Positions 1-13,768 of a DNA stretch of 64,000 bases are shown piece after piece (position 1 is the stretch's first letter; each line of letters starts with the position of its first letter). Both the position numbers and the translations under genes were made by a program. The stretch is from Cristatella mucedo (Eukaryota; Bryozoa; Phylactolaemata; Cristatellidae). The stretch covers positions 300,001 to 364,000 of the forward strand of contig WPIO01000076.1 of assembly GCA_009760855.2 (NCBI GenBank), given 5' to 3'. The notes beneath the pieces are model-generated. The model saw nothing but the letters and a program-made list of their open reading frames with translations, searched no databases and was not told the origin of the DNA.

Positions 1-409
1 TAAATTACCTTTGTACAAGAGGGGACAATGAACATGTGAGCATTCAGGTGAACCTCAATCTTTGGCGTCGACTGCCAATGTCACACAAGATTACCCCGTT
101 ATGCCCTGCTAGCTTGCTCAGATAGTTTGCTCTGCTACTTTGCTCGGCTACTTTGCACTGTCGAACCTTCAGCAAAAACCTAGAAGGCTTTTAGCGAAAT
201 TTGTCCTGAAACCATTCAGCTTCCCGCGGATTCTTCTGCCCTGAATAATTAGGACAGCCGATTGTTATGGATAAATAAATATTTAGCGTCCAATAATGGC
301 AGTTTGCGCCTACCAATGGCACACAGTCCATGCAAAAGAATTATTAATGCGTGCACTTGATGCTCGACGCTACTCGAGCCTTTCGACGCAAGTAGTAATC
401 GTTTTATAG
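1..409. other. No gene seen
   Basis: Mixed-composition DNA with no supported frame, repeat or RNA. Confidence 0.5.
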
Positions 410-455
410 TAGGTCGTGTGTATAGCACCCTAAGAGAAGCTCATCTCTATCCTAT
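410..455 (-). mobile_element. SINE-A 3' tail fragment
   Basis: Reverse complement of the SINE-A tail (TATAGCACCCTAAGAGAAGC), directly next to the (TA)n at the 5' edge of the L2 at 479. Confidence 0.55.
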
Positions 456-478
456 ATGTGTATATATATATATATATC

Positions 479-1622
479 TATGATGTGATTGCCAAGCACA
501 ATCTAGGCTTTCACTTCTATGCGGATGACACTCAGTTGTACCTTTGCTTTGATCCCTCCCAGCCTTCGAGCACCTCAAATTCTCTCAACTCACTTGCTGC
601 ATGCATTGATGACATCCGATCATGGATGGCAGCAAATTTTCTAAAACTAAACGATGATAAAACTAACTTACTAGTTATGGGCAAACCTAGTGTTATTCAG
701 AAATTGGAAAGGCAGACTTTCAAAATTGGCTCTGCCAGCATATCTCCAGTTGCATCAGCTCGAAATCTAGGCGTCATATTCCAAAGCAACCTCTCGTTAG
801 ACGACCACATCAGCTCCACAGTCAAATCAGCCTATTTTCAGCTTCATAAAATTGCTAAAATTAGGGCTTATTTAGATAAGAATACCACGTCCAAGTTGGT
901 CCATGCATTCGTGACATCTCGTCTCGACTTCTGCAACTCACTGCTTACTGGCCTACCAGCATGTGCGATCAGGCGATTGCAGCTGGTGCAAAACTCTGCA
1001 GCTAGGCTTGTCTGTCGTGAGCGTCGCAGTTGCCACATTACTCCACTTCTCGCCGACCTGCACTGGTTACCAGTCAAGCAACGGATTGACTTCAAGGTTT
1101 TGTCGCTCACTTTTAGGTCTCTTCATTCTATGGCTCCAGCCTATCTTTCAGAGATACTACCCCATCAGGCAAAGCATCGTACCACTCGCTTTTCGGAATC
1201 CAACAGTCTAGAAATACCTCGTACAAACCTTAAATCCTTTGGAGACCGTGCATTTAGCTCGTATGCTCCCACAGCCTGGAACTCCCTCCCGACCTGCATC
1301 AGAACATCCCCTGACCTGACCACATTTAAAAGAAACTTAAAAACATACCTATTTAGGACAGCATTTAGTGGGTCCTTGTGATTCGTCCTCGATGTGCTTA
1401 TGCGTGCTGACACTGTTCATGCTGCCACTAACCACATTTGCATGCTGACCCAGTGCATGTAACCCCTAACCATGTTATTCATTTTGTTTGTTTTTCAAGC
1501 ATGATTTTACTTACTATTCTATTGCGTATCACTTTGCAGCAAATGTAAAGCGCCTAGAAAGAGATTAAGTTCTCTGAGGGCGCTTTATCAAGTGCAATAT
1601 TATTATTATTGTTATTATTATC
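479..1622 (+). mobile_element. L2/CR1-type LINE, 5'-truncated, RT C-terminal half and 3' end
   Basis: Open frame from about 479 to the stop at 1381 begins in the RT catalytic region (FHFYADDTQLYL; YADD is the polymerase motif). It continues through the thumb/C-terminal region (NLGVIFQSNLSLDDHIS, SRLDFCNSLLTGLP, AARLVCRER, DLHWLPVKQRIDFKVL, AWNSLP) typical of L2/CR1-clade elements. The 3' UTR ends in an AGAGA/TCTCT hairpin tail and (ATT)n from about 1599. The 5' break abuts a (TA)n run at 459-477. The frame is intact, so the insertion is fairly young. Confidence 0.9.
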
Positions 1623-2029
1623 CGAGTGCAGCTTGCAGCTCGCAGCAAGAGAATCACCAACCGAAGGTTTGTGCCTGGCCGCGATGTTATGAGGCAGCAG
1701 CAGCAGAAGCAAGCAAGCATCTCGTGCTGCTGCTTGTGCGAGCACCACCATCTACACCACTATTGATCCTAAACTGCTGCTTGAGCGATTGAAAGCTGAT
1801 CGGCTGCGATCGATCCGATCGGCTGATGAGCCTCTGGCGTGACCACGACCGCACTCGTGGCCGCGACTGACGCACTTGTGGCCGCGAATGCCGTTCTCAC
1901 CGGTACGTATCCTGTTCCGTTGTCGAGCCGTCATGTGGCCGTCAGGCCTCGCCGAGTAGACATGTCGCCCGTGGAGCTCCGCGGGGATCTGTTCGAGGTC
2001 CCTGCTACTGAATTTTCTTAAAATAACAA

Positions 2030-2880
2030 TAGTAATAGCAATAATGACATTTATTTCCCTTTCTAGGCACTCTAGATGTGCTGCAAAGGAATTATGTTAA
2101 TTGGTTTGCGATAAGATGCACATTGTAATTACAACTAAGCGCGACAAAGAAAATTCACCCAGATCCACAAATTGCTATCAGAAACAGGTCCATTTTAGCC
2201 TCATTTTAAAAACCATCAAGTCAAGGGATATTGTATCGTCGTCAGTAGAGAGTAGCTTCCAGCCCTCGGTAGCACACAAACGTAAAGCAGGTCTCAAAAT
2301 AATTTGACTCTGGTTAGAGGCACAACTAAACGTCTTGAATCAGAGGGTCGAGTGGTACGATGCCTAGTTTGATTAGGGAGTAACTATAATAGGTAGACTG
2401 GAGCAAGCGTACCTAATAGTTAGACAAAACCTTCAATTGAATACGCTGCTTGATGGGAAAATAGTGCAGGTAGGTGAAAAATATTGAAATGCAGCAGCTG
2501 GGATATTCGCGACAGACAAGTTTAGCAGCCGAGTTTTGCACCGACTGTACAAACGCTCTTTGTAGCACACGCCAGAAGTAGTGTGAGCAGCGTGCTTCAA
2601 AAATCGAGACGGAATATCATACATGCATGGATCAACTTGGGCTTGGTATCCATTTACATGCAGGCGCTAGTTTTTGAATTTGCATGTAAATGAAAGCAGA
2701 CATATTTGACAAAGGAGCAGATGTGCTCAGATTTCGTGCCGATGCTACGCGAGATTTGAGCTGGTTGAGCCCAGTTTGAGAGTTATTTTTCCAATTTCCT
2801 GGTAGTAGTAGGTTTGCCAATAGCTAGGAAGTCAGTTTTACTGTCATTTAACTTAAATCAAAGTAGGAACGCCAGCCAGA
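2030..2880 (-). mobile_element. Degenerate L2-type LINE fragment
   Basis: Reverse complement aligns with the L2 copy at 479-1622. A worn 3' tail lies at 2030-2095 (GCTGCAAAGG motif). RT C-terminal remnants lie at 2440-2870, including a counterpart of the KLNDDKTNLLVMGKP region at about 2810-2870. Many frameshifts, so old. Confidence 0.7.
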
Positions 2881-2884
2881 CACG

Positions 2885-3640
2885 CAGCAAGGGAGACAAA
2901 TTTGATAGCTTGAGATGCAGGCAGGCAGGTAGGCAAGGATTAAAATACAGACTGCTCAACTGATTTCTATAGTTCTAATGCAACGCCATATTATCACCTC
3001 TGCCTCGTGTGTATAGGAAATGGCCACCACTCCCTATCAAGTGTGAGCTTCGGTTACCAGTACGGCTTGACGTTCATGCGATGGCCGTGCGATGGCCCTT
3101 TGATGTCTGCTTGAGGACCAGCCACTAAATTATGGCTTGTGATTGGGGGCTTCCGCCCTTCGACGCTGGTGTACGACCTCGCCTTTTGATGTATACTTAT
3201 TGCTGGGCCCTTTGACTAGGATATCTACAAGAGGCTCTGCTAAAGTGAGTTGGCTGTAGATTGGCGAGAGCGTGCCCATTTAAGGGCCAGTTGGCGTTTT
3301 CGAGTTTTATAGCGCGGCAGGCCCGAATAACGGTGCGGTCGAAATGCACCTTTGAGATCTTGTGGGTGTGCGGATTTGTGCCGTCGGGTTAAATTCTTTT
3401 GGCGTCATTCATTGTGCTCGCATTTGTGCGCGTTTGTCTTACAACAAGAGCGGTGATTAAGTTGAAATTAATTCATATCCGATGAGAAAACTTACAATTT
3501 AGCTTCTTGCGGTTCATATGTAGTAAAAAATAACTAATTGAAGCAAATTAATGTTTACGAACTCTGAAGTCATACCAAAATGATCACTCCAAAGGTCAAA
3601 AATGAGTAGATACGATATGTGGCTATACTTCAAATCGATT
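2885..3640. other. No gene seen
   Basis: Unique-looking intergenic DNA between two L2 relics; every frame is interrupted within about 60 codons. Confidence 0.5.
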
Positions 3641-3641
3641 T

Positions 3642-3795
3642 CTAATAATAATAATAATAATAATAATGTACTTGATAAAGCGCCCTCAGAGAACTTAATC
3701 TCTTTCTAGGTGCTTTACATTTGCTGCAAAGGGAAATGCAATTAAATGGTAAGTAGAATCATGCTTGAAAAACAATCAAAATGAATAGCATTCTC
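3642..3795 (-). mobile_element. L2-type LINE 3' end only
   Basis: (AAT)n followed by the reverse complement of the L2 tail (AAGCGCCCTCAGAGAACTTA, then TTTGCTGCAAAG). Extreme 5' truncation. Confidence 0.85.
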
Positions 3796-4184
3796 CATGA
3801 ATTCCTCAACCACAGCCCGTCATAATTTTTGTTATGCTGTCCTTTGTAACGGAATTCATAGGCCAGTATTTAAATCCTATTTAAAGCAGTTGTCTTGCTG
3901 CTCAGAGTAAGCTCGTATGTTCTCCTTGAATTTTTCGAGATGAGACTTTGAGGGACATTCTGCATTCCGTTTAGCATCGTTTTTGATTAGAGCCTGAAGT
4001 CAGCTGCAGACAGTTTTCAGCCTGACGACTGCTCACGGAAAGCCGTGAATTATTGTAACGGGAATGCACCAAGTCGCTTTCTCCCAACCGTTCAGCTTCT
4101 TGGTGAATTAGTCACTATATTATCTTATTACCGGCGGTCTAGCGAAGATACGTTGAGTTTGGCTCCGACGGATGCGGTGCAAGG

Positions 4185-5000
4185 ACATCTTAGATGTACT
4201 TAAAAGCTGCTCACACAGGTGACTCGTGACAAATCTAGGATGGGGCCTAACCTGATGTGCAGTGGTGGCATAAGCACCTTGCAAGGGTCAAACTTCCAAG
4301 GGTTTCTGTCCTTCCCGACAGAGAACTCTATCCGCCGCGGCGAGTCCCTTTTGGAGTAGTGCGCCTTAGTGTCCTGGCTGTCCCGCACACAAAGAAAACG
4401 AACACTTAGTGAAACTGTTTAGAAGGCTCGTCGGGAATGACTCCATTTTGAATATCCTCTAACCCCCCCCCCCAGCTATAGTCGCCAATCTGAAAAGCTT
4501 TCAGTAGCATCTTGGAACTGGTGAAGTCCTCTTTGAGGGGTACAAAGTGAGCCGTAGGGAGATATTGATACTTGTTGCCGCTTTGAAGCAGCCCAGCTTT
4601 GAGGCTCTTGGATGAACCCTCTATGAATAGGCGTCATTGACAAGGGTTGCAGGTGATCCCTACAGTATTGAAAAGATCGGCCACATTTATTGCTGAAGCA
4701 CAGCCCATCTTGCCGACTGAAGAATTTGGGAAAAGTTGGTATCACTTTCTCTGATCTGTTAATTTAATTCTTTCATCCAGCAAGTTCCTCTTCTTGAGCT
4801 TAAGATGCCCAAAGCTCCGTATTGAACTTGGCATTTGACCTTGACCCACATACTTGACCCTTGGTACTTCACCAAGTACTCTGCTCAGATCTTTGAGGCC
4901 CTTCTGGTTGTGGAAGCACGGCTCTCTCTCCTCAGCCGCACCTGTGAATTTGGAATCTGGATCTGCACTAACTTTCTTGCAATCTGACTTGCTGCACTTT
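4185..5000 (-). pseudogene. Decayed copy of an uncharacterised multicopy animal protein family
   Basis: Minus-strand frames, broken by stops and shifts, give in order KKRNLLDERIKLTD (about 4770), ADLFNTVGITCNP, RLFIEGSSKSLKAGLL, GNKYQYLPTAHFVPLKED (about 4550-4650), then HYSKRDSPRRIEFSVGKD and KVLMPPLHIRLGPI (about 4240-4370). I recognise this order from an uncharacterised, often multicopy protein family in arthropods, cnidarians and other animals. Intact members read roughly WRLFIDSSK, then LKAVLLHNGN, then LPPLHIKLG. Function is unknown; a transposon origin is plausible. The recall is from memory and needs a database check. Confidence 0.5.
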
Positions 5001-5089
5001 CCTGAAGACGGCTGATCCCTCTCTACAGAGGGGCGGGATGTGAGCTCAGGGCAAGAGTGAGGCTGGAGCTATGGATTACGGAGTGCATT

Positions 5090-5178
5090 CGACCGGAGGC
5101 GCACACTCACCGGATATGCGACGGGAGGCGCACTCATACCGGATATGCGACGGGAGACGCACACTCACCGGTTCGACG
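5090..5178. repeat. Three-copy tandem repeat of about 28 bp
   Basis: Units of the form CGGGAGGCGCACTCATACCG, then GATATGCGA, with small differences between copies. Confidence 0.85.
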
Positions 5179-5313
5179 TTTGGAAGCGACGTTTGGAAAG
5201 GTCCATCGTGCAGAAGTGGCAGTTACTTAAGAGGTCAGTCAGTTTCCGTCAAATTCTTGAGACAGTGAACCTCACGACTCTATTTTTCTCCACGGTGAGG
5301 TCAACGTGAATGC

Positions 5314-5418
5314 ATTTGATGGCCGAGGTCGCGGACTCGAGCCCCGTCGCCTATGTGAAGCGCCTGCTTAGAGATTAAGTTCTCTTAGGGTGCTATACAC
5401 ATGAAGTATATTGTATTA
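5314..5418 (+). mobile_element. SINE-A copy, 5'-truncated
   Basis: B-box-like GGACTCGAGCCCC, then the shared LINE-like tail (TTAGAGATTAAGTTCTCTTA, GGGTGCTATACACATGAA). Confidence 0.7.
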
Positions 5419-6072
5419 AGCAAATGTGTCTGTTCATTATCCTCTTACTCTTAGATAACATAAGCAAAAATTTTCGGTTAAGGCACCTGTGCAGTTACAC
5501 TACTATGGATACAACTCTATTGTGTATGTCCACCCAACCCTCATCTGATTTGACACTCGGCCAAGCTGGACTTTGGCCAGTGTTTATCTAAGACGGCAAT
5601 GCTGCCCGCATCCATACGACACCGCCCACATTCCCAGTCTAGGATAGCCTCGCCCGCGGATAGCACAGTGACGACGGACTGGCTGACAGCTGGGCAATGA
5701 ATTAGCCGGGCTGAAAAAAAATCGCCCGGCCGGCGCCGATGACTCGCTACTTTTTCCCATGCGAGCACAACTTCCGGGCAGCGTGCCGACGACGTGGAGA
5801 GCTCCTGGCTCTCAAACGGTCACAAACCGGGACAGCATGGCGAGGGCAGGCTCCGTGCCTCGTGTCGGAACCCGCGGCGGGGCCGGCCGATTGAGGCAGC
5901 TCTGCAATGCGAGTGCGGAACGCGTGCGGTCACTTCGCACTTGGAATGCCGCTTAAGCCACAAGAGTCTACGACCGCGGCTATAGCGCGCCGAAAGGCGT
6001 CGTCGGCCCCTTTCTAACCCGGCGAGACCCCTGACGGAGCGCGTGTCTCTCATCGCTGCCACTTATACATAA

Positions 6073-6200
6073 TTCGGTTGTATGGCACCCTAGGAGAATT
6101 TCATGTTCAGGTGCTTCACTAACGCCGCGAGGCTCGACCCGCCGACCACGGCCAGACCTTGATCGGGACAAGCACACCTAACCACTGGGCCAAACCAGCC
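6073..6200 (-). mobile_element. SINE-A copy, near full length
   Basis: Read on the minus strand: A-box-like TTTGGCCCAGTGGTTAGGTG, B-box-like GGGTCGAGCC, then the AGGGTGCCATACAA tail. tRNA-derived SINE with pol III internal promoter boxes. Confidence 0.75.
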
Positions 6201-6437
6201 CTTCGCTGCGACCTTCGGCTGATCACTCGCTGCTGATCGCTGCGCCCCTCGCTTCGTGCTTCTGCTTAAGGGGCTTTCGGCTTAATTTCAATGGTAAACT
6301 GCGAAGCCTTCTCGTCTAAGGCGCTGGGCAGACTAAGCTAGCCGGCGCTATTACGATCTCGTGACCGTCGCTCATTTTTTGTGGCTTTGCTCTGTCCGGT
6401 TGAAAAGCTGTTTTTGCAAATCCGTTGCCCATATGTT

Positions 6438-6502
6438 CGGGCAAGCCGGGGCGTGCCGGGGCGTGCCGGGGCGTGCCGGGGCGTGCCGGGGCGTGCCGGT
6501 GG
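6438..6502. repeat. 10-bp minisatellite, about six copies
   Basis: Near-exact repeats of GGCGTGCCGG, with a diverged first copy (GGCAAGCCGG). Confidence 0.95.
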
Positions 6503-7995
6503 AGTGAGCGCCTGGGCCTCCACCAGGGGCCGCTGCATTCGACGATCCTCTCACTTCTCTGGATTCTCTGGAAGGTTCTTCTGGAACCTGGTCTCTCAAA
6601 GTAAACTCGTTAAGCCTTGAGTTAAGAGCAGAAAGAAATGCTTGCAGCTCAATTAAGAGAACACTCCCCAGACAACCAAAGGATAGGTACGCTCCCCATT
6701 CTATTAAAACTTGTTCTGCTCTCGTTTCCGCGGCAAACGACCTTCGGTTGTACAGTTCTTTAAAATTGCAACCAGATCTGATAATACCTCCAATCGCCGT
6801 ACACCTCTCTTCCTAAGCAACTTTCTTTCTCCACGGTACTTCTGGCTCAGATGTTCGTCTCTTGTTTTTTCTTTGCTGAATGGAATGAGTCTGTTGACTG
6901 ACGTATGCGAACGACCGAAAACACATAGGCTTTGATTGCGTTACAGAAAATGTCTTGTTCAATGGCCTCTTAGACGTCGTAGTTTTTATGGCTTCACGTG
7001 CTGAGATGCATACACTGTACACGCATATGCTTCCAGACAAATCGGTAAGCGCCATATTACATGGAAGCCTGGCGGCAAGAGCAGACCGTTTAGCGCCCGC
7101 TATCCGTGCACCTCTCCCGCCTCAAATATGGGTCTGACTCCTCAATGTGTGCATCCTCTCACAGCGATTGATGCTGAGACTTGAAAAAGTAAGAGTGTAC
7201 TTTCACAGTGTGAGGGCACTCTCACTCTTAAGAGAAAGTGAAAACGTTAAGCCAACAGGGTAGACCGGTCGCTGAAGGCATGATCAGATAGCAATGCAGC
7301 GGTCGCTGTAGGCACCGAGGGCTCCAGCATCTGAAGGAAGAATTGAGCGCTCGGTTACCTTCGCTCTCCTTAAGAACAATGGATAGGAGCAGCAGCAGCA
7401 GCAGCGACTCGGCTGCTCCGACCTTGCTCCGAGGCGAAGTGACTATTTCAACTAGCTCGCCCCACATACAAATATGACCTGTGGCAATTAATATATATGA
7501 GCTGATATAAGCAGCCTCATTTGTATATGCGGCAGAAGAGCCGTAGCGGCTATCGCCAGCGCTTGCAGTTGGCAATAAGGGATCGCCTACTGCAGGATTG
7601 GAATTCACGACCCCGCCCCCCCCCCGATCGTGAGGAGCGAGCACCTTACCTCATGGGCTATCTCGGCCTTCGATGAGTTCCGTTGCCTTAAAAGTGATCT
7701 TGCGACCTCTCACTCAAGCACAGCTCTGAGCGAACGGGAAAGAGAAGTCGACGATGCTCGGCGTGACACGTAACGCCCCGCCTCCCATGGACAAATGTCA
7801 ACGGGTAGGTATCGCTAAACTGGCCCAGGCGCCACCCGTACGCTCCACGCCTCTGACCGAGGCCCAAATGCGCCGGCCCGCTCCACATCTGACGGAGGAG
7901 GGCTGACTTCCTTCGGGCCTGCAGTCGCGCCACGCGAAACGTACCCCGAAGCTGCCCCCCTTTGTGACTAATATTCTATCTCCTGTCGCTCTACA
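6503..7995. other. No gene seen
   Basis: A 138-codon minus-strand frame at 7228-7644 resembles nothing I know and crosses short CAG and C runs. I treat it as chance. Confidence 0.45.
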
Positions 7996-8014
7996 GTTAT
8001 ATATATAAATATAT

Positions 8015-8083
<69 letters not shown>

Positions 8084-8090
8084 TATATAC
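7996..8090. repeat. (TA)n microsatellite
   Basis: TA run with a few A and G interruptions. Confidence 0.95.
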
Positions 8091-8605
8091 ACAACTGCGA
8101 TGAGGATAAAGGAGAATCTCTTGCCCGATCACGAATATGCTTGTGTTTCCGAGAGAATTGCTACACAATCCCCCTACGTATGAAAAATATGGGGATCGCG
8201 AGACCTTTACGTTGATATCGTAGCTGACCGCAACAGACGAGATTTCTTGCTACTTCTGCTCAAGCCTCAATCTCGCGTGGCCTCTGCTCGCGGAACGCTC
8301 GAGCAAGACGATGGCCCGGTTGTTCTGGATGAGTTGGCTTCTCCAACTGGGCACTGAGTATTCGCTCGCAGAGACAGGCTGCGTTTTGCTGCAGGCGTTT
8401 TAAACTAACTAGGACTATGGAGCGAAACTTGAAAAAGCATGCGAAAGATCCGGCTCTATAACTTACTGTCTGCCGACAAGGCGGAGCCTAGCTTCTATGA
8501 TAATGTTGTGGAATCGAAGACGCACAAATAACAATGCCGACCATCAATCGTCTCCTTATCCAAAACCTAGTCAGCGCCATACGCAGCGATCTTTACGGCG
8601 GTAGC

Positions 8606-8815
8606 TGTAGTGGCGCACTAGGCAAGGCGGTTGTGTTTCACGACCTCCGTCCCACGGTCGTGGGTTCGCATCCTGCGGTGCGAATTCTTTATCACTATTG
8701 CAAGTGATGGTAATAGCTATACAGGCTCTTCTTTCGCCACACAAAAGAGGCTGTTAAATCAGCTCTTAAATCAGTTAAACCAGCTGTTAAATCAGCTGTT
8801 GAATCAGTATTTGTA
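8606..8815 (+). mobile_element. SINE-B copy with reiterated 3' end
   Basis: tRNA-like head (AGTGGCGCACTAGGCAAGGC, B-box GTGGGTTCGCATCC), a body with GTGATGGTAATAGCTATA, and a 3' end where CTGTTAAATCAGCT-like units repeat about five times (8751-8808). A different family from SINE-A. Confidence 0.65.
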
Positions 8816-9121
8816 TACCTCAATTTCTACCTTAAAGCAACCCCCCCCCCCGCTGCCCGCATCTCCACGTGTACCTCCCAGTCTACGTAGACTCCTCTAG
8901 AAGTTCTCTAGACCATAATGTGCCTCAAGCTCTCTCTCTCTTTAGTGGCCAGTTTCTGCTGCTGCCCTGCATAACGAACGCAGTCATATTTGCATAGCCT
9001 CGGACGGATTTTGTGCCTGCATCTTTCAAAGAGGCTAGTGGCAGGCCACTCAAAAATAAGTAGACACTAGATCCAGAGAACTTGGTCAACTTCCGCAAAG
9101 ACTCCCCATTGCCCATCCTCC

Positions 9122-9560
9122 ATGACTACATCAGCTCCATACTTACGTCTGTTTTCTGTCATCTACGTAGCGTCGAAAAACTTCGGCCTCACTTACCAAA
9201 CCACAACTAAGCACATTCGTGACATATCGTCTACACCTCTGCAACTCGTTACTTTCAGGTGTTCCTGCATGTGCAATGAGACACTTTCAGATGGTGAAAA
9301 ACTCGACAACTAGGCGAACAAACTTGGCTTGTGTGTCGTGAACATCGCCACTACCATTTTACATCTTTTCTTGCCAACCTGTACTGGCTCCAAGGTTCCG
9401 TCACTCTGGGGCCCTTCATTCTATTACTCTCGTGCCTACCACACTGCAATACTTCCTAATCCTTGACTTTCGCACTACTCGCTGTTCTGACTCGGTCGAT
9501 TGGTCGTGCCTCCAACGAACCTCAAATCCTATCTGAGGCGTTGCTTTCAGTTCCTGCATT
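9122..9560 (+). mobile_element. Degenerate L2-type LINE fragment
   Basis: Plus-strand remnant matching the L2 RT C-terminus: DNA reading TACATCAGCTCCAT, CATTCGTGACATATCGTC and CTTGTGTGTCGTGAACATCG in the same order as the intact copies. Frames are broken. Confidence 0.65.
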
Positions 9561-10149
9561 TCCCAAGCCCAGAGCAACATTTTACTGTTACAAATGAGCA
9601 GTCGTTGTTTCTGCACTGAAGTCCTTTGCCGCAGATGCATCGGTCGTAGGGGTGTTAATCCTACCCCCGCGACACGCGAGAAATACCGGCTCGTCTGGCA
9701 CCTCAAAGAACGCCATATAAGTCCGAGTTGCACAGCTGACCCATTATTACCAGCTCCTCTACTCTGCAATTCAGGAAATGCTGATAATCTCCACCGCTAC
9801 CATAGCCTGGCCGAGGCGTTCCAGCGTTTACTGCCCATCCCCTTAAAAAATTAAAGTCGTCTTCGAACCAGGATAATATAAAAGAAACCTACTGTAACCA
9901 ATGGCGGTTTTCGCAACCATTCAGCTCATCCATATCGCTAGGCTCTGCTTTAATATGTTGCCGAGGTTTTCAGACGCCTTCCTCACAGCTGTCAGTTTTA
10001 GCCGTCGCGTCCTCGTCGTCATCGCCGACCTGGAGCTTCACAATAACCAGCTGGGCTTAAACGCATCTCCTGCACTCTTAGCACGTCGGACGTTGGGGTC
10101 ATCAGTTGAACTCGCTTTTGAAATCGTATTTACGATTACTTCAATTCCC

Positions 10150-10345
10150 TTTATTCTCGGCTCACGGCCAGCTCTGCCCCAGTCGTCCGCATTCGGTGCG
10201 ATACTCAGCTGCTCGTCTGATCAAGGGCGTAGCTGCAACAGCGAACCACTTTTGTCTGAGCTTCACTGGCATCCTGTTCAACTTGAAGATCCTGTGTGGC
10301 TTTAAGGTCGCTACGCAGCGCAATTCAACATCAACTAAATACCGG
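10150..10345 (+). mobile_element. Possible L2/CR1 RT remnant of another subfamily
   Basis: A broken frame reads YSAARLIKG, then LSFTGILFNLKILCGFKVA, resembling the 'NAAARL...LHWLPV..RI..K' stretch of L2/CR1 elements but not close to the main subfamily here. Confidence 0.4.
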
Positions 10346-12121
<1,776 letters not shown>

Positions 12122-13180
12122 CTATATCATACAATTATTACGATAATAACCCCGAAGCCGAGGCCTGAAAAGCCCTGCGTGAAGAGCCCCGAGCGAGCAC
12201 CGGCTGCTCTGTGAGAGCGACGGGAAAGTCGAGTAAAGTCGGGGAAAGTCAGGGAGCGCGCGCGGACAGCACAGTTGCAGCCCAGACATGGCTCTCCAGT
12301 CCCTCCCAAGCGGCTGCGGGAGCGGGCTCTTCCAATAGCGGCGACGCTACGGCCGCCGATTCGAGCGGACGCAGCGTCCTAAGGCCAAGTATCTCGCTGC
12401 TTACGCGCCGCAGCGGCGCCATGTGCAAGTCCGCTGCAGCCGAGTGCGGCGGCGGCGGCGGAGCGGGCTGCCGATTTCGCTATAGCCCGCGGTCGCCGCG
12501 GGGCTCGCTCTTCGGCAGACGTCGTCTCGACCCGGCGCCGGCGGACGCGCGAGCCGCGAGCAGGCGGCGGCGGTGTGTGGTGGCGGCGAGCGGTGAGTGC
12601 CGCGAGCAGGCGGCGGCGGCGGCTGCTGGCGGCGAGAAGGCGGTGCGGTTCCGCCGCCGCCGCCTGCAAAAGCGATTGCGTCCTCATGATGTTTTTTCGG
12701 CTCCGCTCGGGCACGAATGATCGCTTCCGCGCGGAGTGATGTCACAGCGAGCGAGGCGGAAGTCGCGAGGCGACAGGTGGGAGCGGGACCGTCGCGGTCG
12801 CGCAGGCCGCGGGGCGGCGCTCGACGCGGTCTAGCTGGACGCGGGCTAGCTGGACGCGGACGCTGGACGCGGACCTCCTCCTTCTCCTCCGCGGGCCGGC
12901 TCCCAGCTTGCGGGCGGAGAAGTCGAGAGGAAAGGAAATGGCTGGCAAGCCGCAAATGAGTCATGCATTAGCGGCCACGCCACGGAGAATCGCTTGTTGC
13001 CGTCACTGCCGCGCGCGAGCGCCCAAGAGCAGCTTTAGAGCCGTCTCAGAGCCGTCCGTCCGGCGTCCGTCTTTCGCCGTAACGCCTCCCACACACCGTG
13101 CGCTCCGCCCGTTGGTCCCGGCATGCGTCACTTTTGATGGTCGCTCGAACTCGTAGTATCGCAGCGTCGCCGCACCGAGC

Positions 13181-13268
13181 AGAGCTCTGATAGAGCAGAG
13201 CTCCTATAGAGCGCTCATAGAGCAGAGCTCTTAAAAAGCGCTCATAGAGCAGAGCTCCTATAGAGCGC
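13181..13268. repeat. Tandem array of AGAGCAGAGCTC-containing units
   Basis: Four imperfect units containing AGAGCAGAGCTC, separated by CTATAGAGCGCTCAT-like spacers. Each unit is itself partly palindromic (GAGCTC). Confidence 0.85.
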
Positions 13269-13702
13269 CGTCGCACCCACCCAGGGCCACCGACTCCACC
13301 AGCGGCGGCGGATGCTGGGAGCCCCCTTCCCTAACCCCTCCGAGTGCTCGCCGAGCGCCCGCCGGATGGCGCGCGCTCGCTCGCTCGAAGGGGTGCGGAT
13401 GCTCGGGGGGACGGCTTCGCGGAGGTCGCGCGAGCCCGAAGCTCAAAGCGAGCGGCGGCGGCGGAGCGGCTTAGCTGGATTAGGGTGCCGAACACCTCCG
13501 CTAACTAATGCGGTCGAACCTAATTTGCCGTATATCATTAGCGGCTCTATTCGCCACTCGGCAGCTCGTGAACGCGTCGGCTAAAACAATACCGGTGGCC
13601 AGCGACCGCACCGCATTAGAAATCTTCACCGGCCGCTTCTTCCGACGCCGCCGCCTTTGCTTTTGCTCGGCATTCTCTTCACTCGCGCCGCTGCTTGTCG
13701 CG

Positions 13703-13768
13703 TCGCGCCCACGCTGAGACGCGGGCGCGAAAGCGTCGAGACGCGCCCGCGTCTCAGCGTGGGCGCGA
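13703..13768. repeat. Perfect 27-bp inverted repeat, 12-nt loop
   Basis: Arms 13703-13729 and 13742-13768 are exact reverse complements (core GACGCGGGCGCG / CGCGCCCGCGTC). Lies 4.7 kb upstream of the LGR start codon. Confidence 0.95.

Noticed and set aside
8606-8690. tRNA-like sequence as a functional tRNA gene
   Set aside because: Has B-box and A-box similarity but no cloverleaf I can close, and it recurs at other sites as a SINE head.
12401-12964. 187-codon minus-strand Arg/Pro-rich frame, and similar 200-250-codon frames at 13501-14406, 16693-17431 and 19154-19960
   Set aside because: They occur on both strands at once in GC-rich DNA, consist mainly of Arg, Ala, Pro and Gly, and lack homology and splice context.
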